A stretch of DNA of 64,000 nucleotides from Siderastrea siderea (taxonomy: Eukaryota > Cnidaria > Anthozoa > Scleractinia > Rhizangiidae): positions 13,252,583-13,316,582 of the forward strand of contig OZ034979.1 of NCBI GenBank assembly GCA_964030785.1, given 5' to 3'. Below the pieces are notes generated by a model. That model was not told the DNA's origin. It did not search any database and was given only the letters and a program-made list of their open reading frames with translations. The translations under genes and the position numbers were made by a program. Below are positions 59,701-64,000 of this stretch, in pieces (positions within the stretch are counted from its first letter, which is position 1; each line of letters begins with the position of its first letter).

Positions 59701-62700
59701 TCTTTAGTTAGTTATCAGTGTGAAATTTGGTGCTTTTCTTAGCTCTGCGTGTTGTTTTGTGTCACCTTTCAGCTGATATTAAAGCTCAAAAGAACATCAT
59801 GCACAGGAGGCAGATAATTGACACCACACTACTGAAATGTTACCTACAGGTGTGTGTAAACATACATTCACACAGTGGTTCTGTCAGTCAGTAGGAAAGG
59901 CAGTTGACCAGTCAGTCAGTCAGTCAGTCAGTCAGTCTGTCTGTCAGTTAGTCTGTCTTGTCTTATACTAAACCCATAAGACTTTTTTGTTTAGGCAGAG
60001 TTTTCAGAGCATTTTGACAATTAATTTATAGATCTTTGTTAAGTGCAGTTGCATTGTTATTTCATTATTTATTGATTCATCGATCCATTCCTCCATGCAT
60101 TTGTTCATTCATTTATTTGTTCATCCATTCAGTCAGTTGGTCAGTCACTCCTTTGCTCAGTCAGGCTTTCATTCAGTTAGATGACAGTGCTTGAAATTAA
60201 CAAGTAGCTTTCTTCCTCCACTGGTCCTCTGGACGAGTAAACTTGCGTCTTAACAAGATGATATTCTGTTTTCATCTCATAAGAAAACATTGCCAAAATC
60301 AACATTACATACATGTAAGCAATAAACGTTAGGCATTAGTTGCTTATGGCAGTGAAAGGTTTGGTTTAGACTTGACATGAGATGCAACATGGGATACAAT
60401 ATGTGGACTCAGTAGTTTTGACAGGCAGGAAATTGTTTCAGCATCATCTGGATTTTCTCCAGTGAAGTTAACCGTGGAACAATTTTATTATGACCAAGTC
60501 AAGAAGCTCTGCACTCAGACAAGGCTATAAAATTTTGTAAAAACTCAGGTATTTATTTCCATGCGAAAATTAAGACCACGAAAAAATAAGTAACAGTAAG
60601 GTAGCATGCACAATGAGATACATGTAAAAACAAAAAAAAATAATTATAATAAAATAAAAAGTAAATTTTAGATACAAGTGACCAGTGACTTTGCCCCTGG
60701 AACTGGTCCTGCGGAAGACCAGACCCAAAAGTTAATTTTGAGCACTGTCAGATGGTAGGTAGGTCGGCCAATCAGTCAGTCAGCCGGTCGGTTGGTCAGT
60801 TGGTCAGTAATTCAGTCAGTCAGTCAGTCAGTCAGTCAGTCAGTCAGTCAGTCAGTCAGTTGCAGTCGGTCACTGGCTAATGCCTGAAAGATGGGTTATC
60901 TGACCAAGTGAGACAACTTTGTTGTTCTTCCCTTGTTTTGATCTGAGTGTTTGTTTTGTTGTAGACAAATGATGCGCTTGTTGCACCTCTGTTGAGACTG
61001 AAAGAAAACAATTGTCACGTTGAAGAGTGTGAGAGAGTTCTGATGAGGAATAAGAAATACAATGAACTGGTGATCCTTTACCAGACAAAAGGTCTTCACA
61101 AGAAAGGTATGGGTGTTCTTCTTTTACCTGACTCTAGCATGCCTGTGAAATAATTCCCCAACAAACTTCCTCTCCGATTATCTAATTATGTAATACAGCT
61201 GTACATGTAGTTACATGTAACCTGTCTGATTAAGGATGGTCCCTCCTAATTCAGAGGTATTTTATCAAAGGTTATGACTATGGGGAGAAAAAGTAGATCT
61301 TAGCAAGGGTTATTGGAATCCAAAAAGAAAAATGTGGGTAACCACGCATTTTTCAGAGAAAATTTAGCAACCATACATGTAATTCTAAAAAAGCTCTAAA
61401 ATACAAAGAATGTATGGCAATTTCTTTCCAAATTTAAGCTCAATTATCTCTGAAAAATGCGTGGTTACCCCCGATTTTCTTTTTGGATTCTGTTAGCCCT
61501 TGTTAAAGGGGCATGGTCACGCTATTTTAGTTCACTTTAAAAATAAAAAACATGTCCTCACATCAATAAATGCCCAGAAATAATGGTCTAGTTTTGTTAC
61601 CAAAGACTATATTACTTCACTGAAACTATTTTCTGTCGTCTGATGGCACGGATGGAAATGGATTGCAATTTGAAAAAATTAGGCTAAACTTTTCAAATTC
61701 TTTCAGCATGTTGACATTAAATCGATATTAAATGGTCATGGTTTGTTTTCTCTTTAGTTAATGAAATTAAGTTAATATGTTCCTTTAAATGTTCAAAGAC
61801 AATTGGGCATGGATAAAGTTAGCTACCTATAATTCTAGCACAGTTCTGACCAGAAATCTGCGAAATCCTCGTGACTATACCCCTTTAAGATCTGCTTTTT
61901 TCACATATTTTTCTTTTGTACAGTACTAGTAGGCAAATTCCTACCCGAATATCCCGAGATGCGAAGAACGAATGCGCAGTAACAAAAGGAGGTACTGTCC
62001 TTAAAGGTATAATTATATTCCTGACAGTGAAGAAATGCCATCTTCAATTAATGAGGCTTTTTTGGCATCTGCAGTTTGTAAATGGGCTCTTGGTACATGA
62101 AGTACATGCAGGCAGAAATGAAAAGAGATGCTTTTGGTAGATCCCTTGAATTATGGAAATGCTCCTAAACATGGTATACTGCAACATAACTCACCTTTTA
62201 TTTTGCAGCTTTGGATCTTTTGTTAAGGCAAGCTCAGAAATCCAGTGGTCAGCTGAGAGGTCACCAGAGAACAGTTCAGTATCTCCAGCATTTAGGTAAT
62301 ATCAGAAAGAAAAATACTCCAGACAAATAGCTAAGTCACTGACAGCATATTAATCAACAGTTTTGTGGTCTGCAGCCTGTCTCTACTGCAATTGTGTCTA
62401 AATCTGCTCAAATGTGGCACAGCCCTCTAGATGAACTTTTGATCTTACTAGCCATATGGCTCACGAAGTGTGTCACCTTTTACTAAACGAAATAAATTTT
62501 CACAAGTTGAATTGTCATGAACAAAGAAGTCAAGTCAACGTTTTTCAGATTAAATCTTGCAAGGTGCCCTCAAACCTGTTTATGCTGGAAATTATCATTG
62601 GAAGAAATGTTTGATGATACACTGTGAATTAAGCATCTTCCTTCGTATGGTGTTCCCTTTTCATTCAGGTTTTTGTTCTTCTGACATTCTTGAAATGCAT

Positions 62701-63240
62701 TAATTATTTAGTTTGATCTCAAGCCTATACCCAAGCATTTGGTTTTAGAAGAAACACAAAATCTATTCAAACCTGTGTTTTTCCTAGTTTCTGAGACAAG
62801 TTGGCTTCCATTACTCTCAAGCCCCATGGTACTTAGCACATTTCCTCGATTATCATTCTACATTCTATTTATTGTAAGATCAAAAAGTGTCCCCAACAGT
62901 TAACAATTAAGAATTCAACCTCTTGCTGTCATTTGGCTTAAATGATTCTCTTGTGTTCTCAATGAAATTTAATATGCTCAATTTTTGTTTGTTTTGATTC
63001 ACATTCAATTCTTTTCCCTTGTTTGACTGCTACAGTATCTGTCTTATTATGTCTTTCATAATTATCGTTAACTCTTGTCAACCCTTGATGATGTGCACCA
63101 TACAGTGTACCTGAGCTGAACATTATTTTTTTGCTTAGAATTCATTCTACGTTTTTCTTTTTTTAGGTCAAGAACATTTAAAACTTATTTTTGATTTTTC
63201 TGTGTGGGTGTTAAAAGCACATCCTGATGATGGGTTGAAG
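29721..63240 (+). CDS. VPS39: VPS39 (Vam6/Vps39-like HOPS subunit), 5' two-thirds, 17 coding exons, continues beyond window
   Basis: Coding exons: 29721-29793, 34318-34383, 39771-39838, 40377-40419, 41149-41243, 42112-42136, 45293-45348, 46147-46275, 46857-47037, 48031-48266, 49313-49442, 49969-50111, 50639-50726, 59773-59849, 60965-61106, 62209-62295, 63167-63240. All junctions are GT-AG and phases agree, giving 571 residues; the full protein is about 880. It opens with MHDAFEHAIILEKLPLQIEC. Residues about 15-300 form the CNH (citron-homology) propeller, with GTRQGHLLLYGV, LCVSVKRKLQ, KESLCVGFKREYSLIK and RYVEIRTISPRALIQSIELP. Residues 300-571 continue into the alpha-solenoid with QIQQLLQDKQFSLAL, FCQKRFDDSLQLF, IIDTTLLKCYL and GHQRTVQYLQHLG. 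The protein tethers late endosomes or lysosomes to Rab7 membranes within HOPS. The clathrin-repeat end and RING-like zinc finger lie past the window edge. The start ATG has A at -3. The largest intron (50727-59772, 9 kb) is almost wholly mobile DNA. Confidence 0.97.
30793..31174. other. Unassigned open frames in VPS39 intron 1
   Basis: Minus 30793-31161 (122 codons) and plus 30902-31174 (90 codons) overlap. Neither has a recognisable domain and neither can be linked by splice sites. More likely chance or a decayed element. Confidence 0.2.
31770..33361. mobile_element. Tc1/mariner-like non-autonomous element, 1592 bp, TA target duplication
   Basis: Ends CAGTACCGCTCGAAAGTATT and AATACTTTCGAGCAGTACTG are inverted repeats of at least 27 bp (one mismatch), flanked by TA on both sides (31768-31769, 33362-33363). 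Subterminal segments contain repeated ACCTCGG / CCGCGG motifs. No transposase frame; the centre holds the 530-bp dispersed repeat. Confidence 0.85.
32163..32690. repeat. 530-bp dispersed repeat, copy 2
   Basis: Same-orientation partner of 18706-19245, here within a Tc1/mariner-like element rather than the GGTGSTTCCAG-ended element. Confidence 0.8.
34099..34254. mobile_element. 156-bp MITE in VPS39 intron 1
   Basis: Ends AGCCCTGTCAAAATGTTTT and GGCACATTTTGACAGGGCT are inverted repeats. It lies 63 bp upstream of VPS39 exon 2. Confidence 0.7.
35698..35865 (-). mobile_element. Possible pogo-like MITE fragment
   Basis: Reverse-strand CTTACAGCAGATCCCAC then ATTGAACCCAACC resembles a pogo-type end; the opposite end is unclear. 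Contains a 15-G tract. Confidence 0.3.
36130..36310. mobile_element. Possible degenerate MITE
   Basis: GTATTTACATGATTACGGTAC on the left and ATGTAAACACCCC on the right are weakly inverted, with internal CTGGTAYCATGTAAAC-type repeats. Confidence 0.3.
37708..38268 (-). CDS. Unassigned 186-codon open frame inside the 3.65-kb insertion
   Basis: The longest unspliced frame in the window outside the conserved genes. The first 60 residues are very hydrophobic and Phe/Leu-rich because they read an A/G-rich tract in reverse. The rest includes LAVLAAYQKQSGDVKNDDIT and SPGRKRPKNKTLC. No family recognised. The C-terminal part overlaps one inverted arm of the insertion. It may be an element-encoded exon or a chance frame. 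Confidence 0.2.
   Translation of the reverse strand: MHAPKPEFGLVLCFLFIIFCGFISNFFLASFAFLFLSLSFLFIFYPLSPFLFTGKVLASALLKTWKSNIDQLGDLAYFTTIFAPKIGHVFSGIHVFSGIFLIFKMDTCMDGSVLAVLAAYQKQSGDVKNDDITSGLMSPGRKRPKNKTLCRKESVVVGHGSQSMMGLSINSSSVAMNLRTVRISKS
38462..39090. mobile_element. 0.63-kb insertion within GGATCC element copy B
   Basis: Absent from copy A. Flanked by GGATCC on both sides. Ends GGGCTTGACAAAAGTCCTG and CAAGTTCTTGTTGAACACCG are weak inverted repeats; TTGCTTGCCCAAGGGCAAG near the right end is palindromic. Confidence 0.5.
40509..40624. mobile_element. Compact palindromic element in VPS39 intron 4
   Basis: GCATACGGTATTT with GTATCAGAAATC inside, mirrored by GATTTCTGATAC and AAATACTGTATGC. Lies 90 bp after exon 4. 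Confidence 0.6.
42240..42520. repeat. Repeat with two related 100-bp halves
   Basis: ACCTTATCAGCAGCACATACCCATACAG and ACCCTGTGCCATAGACAGCTGCACATACCCGTATGG are similar successive blocks beginning after a poly-G tract. No class assigned. Confidence 0.35.
42957..43445. mobile_element. Inverted-repeat element in VPS39 intron 6
   Basis: TATTTATTTGGCTATAAGCTGAG at the left and CTCGGCTTATAGGCAAATAAA at the right, with internal CTCGGCTTATA and CTCGGCTATAAGCCGA copies. Confidence 0.5.
43831..44212. mobile_element. 382-bp TTAA-flanked MITE, copy 1 (VPS39 intron 6)
   Basis: Ends AGGGGCATAGTCACG and CGTGACCATGCCCCT are inverted repeats, flanked by TTAA at 43827-43830 and 44213-44216. Nearly identical in the same orientation to 61507-61884. 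Confidence 0.85.
47361..47529. mobile_element. 170-bp palindromic element in VPS39 intron 9
   Basis: ATGTTGTAGGTTAAAATGAC and AGGTCAAAATGATTTTAAACTAG on the left mirror CTAGTCTGAAATCATTTTGACC and TTTTAACCTACAACAT on the right. Confidence 0.7.
49610..49760 (-). mobile_element. Degenerate tRNA-derived SINE in VPS39 intron 11
   Basis: Minus-strand B box CCAGGTTCGAATCCCAGG, then a purine-poor tail; A box weak. Confidence 0.45.
50895..51285. repeat. G-rich CTTATTA repeat, expanded copy
   Basis: GGCACTTATTAGGGAGGGGG, GGGAGCACTTATTGG, GGGGGAGTGCTTACTAG and GGGGGTGCTTATTC occur in series. Related to 20635-20730. Confidence 0.5.
51640..51830. repeat. Degenerate (TTGTG)n pentanucleotide array
   Basis: About 190 bp of TTGTG/TTGCG/CTGTTG units. 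The reverse-complement form (ACAACACAACACAAC) is at 54485-54515 in the opposite arm. Confidence 0.85.
51860..52640. repeat. Degenerate minisatellite, about 140-bp period
   Basis: Landmarks recur in order: CACTGGCAGACAAAATCTC-type at about 51900, 52041, 52314, 52400; TTTAAGACAGTACGTACC-type at about 51983, 52132, 52264, 52491; ACTCGACAAACTCAAC throughout. Confidence 0.75.
53113..54256. mobile_element. 1.14-kb inverted-repeat element with mirrored splice donors
   Basis: GACAGAGCTGAATAACGC near 53114 is mirrored by GCGTTATTCAGCTCTGTC near 54238. Internally GAGGTAAGTAAAGCTTTCG (53660) is mirrored by CATTCAATAGAAA / TTTACTTACCTTAATG (about 53957-53990). Confidence 0.5.
53528..53662 (+). CDS. Candidate element-encoded first exon
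   Basis: ATG followed by 45 codons (MLNRSLVNATENNSRKTTTG at the start, SNDIIITE at the end) reaching a perfect AG|GTAAGT donor in phase 0. Two other frames overlap it (53273-53467 and 53308-53661). No similarity recognised and no second exon found. The opposite arm carries a related minus-strand exon end (VKEEFGVFGDIIK) at another GTAAGT donor. Confidence 0.25.
54807..55287 (+). repeat. Dispersed repeat family A, second copy, left block
   Basis: Near-identical to 16505-16990, starting ATGGACACG and ending about AATATTGCGCTGCGTGA. Cut off here by the palindrome-array element. Confidence 0.85.
55300..55600. repeat. Left CTCGCCGAGAT palindrome array
   Basis: GATCTCGGCGAGATCGTGG, ATCTCGCCGAGATCGGCGAG and similar, about a dozen units in 300 bp, decaying to the right into GAGATTT motifs. 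Confidence 0.85.
57990..58285. repeat. Right CTCGCCGAGAT palindrome array
   Basis: Units of the form GCCGAGATTTCYRTATCTCG followed by CCGCGATCTCG at roughly 50-60-bp spacing, decaying to the left. Inverted relative to the left array. Confidence 0.85.
58294..58926 (-). mobile_element. Tandem tRNA-derived SINE units, 2.5 copies, about 247-bp period
   Basis: CAACTGGGAGCTGGTCATTA begins units near 58295, 58542 and 58789. On the minus strand the first unit has A box TTAACTCAATTGGTTAGAGC and B box GGGTTCGAATCC; the second has a decayed B box. The third stops before the tRNA part. Confidence 0.85.
58929..59046 (+). mobile_element. Inverted fourth SINE fragment
   Basis: CATACATTCATAATTTCATC through CCAGTTGGCTTGTTAGCTC and GATTAGAGCACTGCACCGG is the reverse complement of the preceding units, forming a large hairpin with them. 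Confidence 0.8.
59066..59527 (+). repeat. Dispersed repeat family A, second copy, right block
   Basis: Matches 17410-17887 from TTACTTTTGCAACGGGATTCC to TTGGGCTTTCTTG. About 420 bp present in copy 1 between the two blocks is missing here. Confidence 0.85.
59904..60175. repeat. CAGT and CATT tetranucleotide arrays, VPS39 intron 14
   Basis: (CAGT)n at 59909-59935 then CTGT runs; ATTCATTT/ATCCATTC runs at 60060-60175. Confidence 0.85.
60750..60862. repeat. (CAGT)n array, VPS39 intron 14
   Basis: GGTAGGTAGGTCGG leads into GTCAGTCAGCCGGTCGG and an uninterrupted CAGT run at 60808-60860, ending about 105 bp before exon 15. Confidence 0.9.
61235..61502. mobile_element. Palindromic element truncated by the 61507 MITE
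   Basis: AGCAAGGGTTATTGGAATCC and GGGTAACCACGCATTTTTCAG on the left mirror CTGAAAAATGCGTGGTTACCC and GGATTCTGTTAGCCCTTG on the right. The left end extends about 65 bp further (GGATGGTCCCTCC) but its partner is missing beyond 61502. Confidence 0.65.
61507..61884. mobile_element. 378-bp TTAA-flanked MITE, copy 2 (VPS39 intron 15)
   Basis: Ends AGGGGCATGGTCACG and CGTGACTATACCCCT with TTAA at 61503-61506 and 61885-61888. Same family and orientation as 43831-44212. Confidence 0.85.
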
Positions 63241-64000
63241 GTAAGAGTATAATTATTCTGTGTTAAGGCCCTATAATAACTAGTTGTAGTTGTCACTAAT
63301 ATGCCAACGACCATAGTAACTATAGCAACCTACGATCGGGGAGGGGGGGGCTGATTGCAGGTTAGCTCCATACCGTTGAGTGGGAGACAGCAAGAAGTGT
63401 TCAGTGGTGCTGTGAAAAGAATGAAAAGGAAAGGTTTTGAGCACTATCCAATTGCTTATTTGGAGGTGAGCTGATGGAATATCCATCAAGAACCATTGAT
63501 TTGCACTCTCACACTCCAAATGTCATTTTGGTAATGTGCTGGGCAAATTCCTCCCACACACAATAACCTGTGATCAGACCCTTTGTGTTTCTAATTGGGC
63601 TTTTTAATTGAAGGCGGTTTGTGGCTTATTAAGTAAATGTCTCAGGCTTTTTCCGCAGAAAAAAATCGCCTGATTGCAGGTTACAGACATGCCAAGTGGT
63701 TTGCACTTCACAGGATACTGTTTTGTCGCTGTTTTTCGTTTTCTGCAGCCCCTTCCGTCCCTACCTCTAGCTGTAAAATACTATGAGCCCAGTCTTCCCT
63801 ATATATGTGAAGGGTCTCTGTGAATCTTAACTCGAGTTTATTAATACATCATAGCTGTACAATACCCTTAGTGTTGTTCATGTTTCGGTTTCGTCAAGGT
63901 TATCTGGCATGCGTAAGACTAGAGATATTTGAACCTGAGTGATTGCAGATATTGCACGGTAAACTGGTTGATGTGTGTTGACAGGCTAGCATGCAGCAAA
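63241..64000. other. VPS39 intron 17, partial
   Basis: Starts at donor gtaaga. No further VPS39 exon could be recognised before the window edge. A short poly-G tract lies at 63341-63350. Confidence 0.6.

Noticed and set aside
63930..64000. VPS39 exon 18 after the ttgcag near 63950
   Set aside because: Neither frame following the acceptor-like sites resembles the expected VPS39 continuation.

Overview
This is a stretch of animal nuclear genome with large introns, GT-AG splicing and dense transposable elements. Protein relatedness and repeat content (tRNA-derived SINEs, Penelope-like element remnants, many small inverted-repeat elements) fit an anthozoan cnidarian, most likely a stony coral. 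That placement is inference from general resemblance; no species marker was identified. Nothing prokaryotic or viral was recognised.

Three conserved genes are well supported, with introns whose splice sites and phases agree throughout. (1) LRRC47 on the minus strand, complete, four coding exons from 22571 down to 14160, 530 residues. (2) Translation initiation factor eIF1 (SUI1) on the minus strand, complete, three coding exons from 29239 down to 25196, 111 residues. (3) VPS39, the HOPS/CORVET-type vacuolar tethering subunit, on the plus strand, 17 coding exons from 29721 to 63240 giving residues 1-571; the gene runs off the right edge, so its clathrin-repeat C-terminus and RING-like end are missing. 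eIF1 and VPS39 are head to head, with 481 bp between their start codons, so they probably share a bidirectional promoter. A fourth, weaker model is a small secreted cysteine-rich protein with a granulin-like half-domain on the minus strand (10634 to 7512, 3' end not found).

Layout: 1-7 kb holds no recognised gene but contains an old tandem duplication (about 640-2360 and 3880-5260) and several foldback elements. 7-11 kb holds the cysteine-rich gene, a broken Penelope-like element and tetranucleotide arrays. 11-14 kb is gene-poor. 14-22.6 kb is LRRC47, whose second intron is packed with nested elements. 22.6-25 kb is intergenic plus the eIF1 3' UTR. 25-29.2 kb is eIF1, and 29.7 kb to the end is VPS39, whose introns make up more than half of the window.

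The most unusual content is the mobile-element architecture. Several insertions can be dated relative to one another because paralogous uninterrupted copies lie in the same window: a 345-bp element packed with GGATCC sites present twice and disrupted differently each time; a hAT-like / Tc1-mariner-like / 530-bp-repeat nest at 31.6-33.7 kb; two TTAA-flanked 380-bp elements; a 420-bp palindrome whose TTAA empty site survives in the tandem duplicate; and a 3-kb element at 55.3-58.3 kb bounded by arrays of a CTCGCCGAGAT-type palindrome. Regulatory points of interest are the very poor start-codon context of eIF1, matching the known autoregulated design of this gene, and a start-stop uORF plus an overlapping uORF immediately upstream of the VPS39 start.
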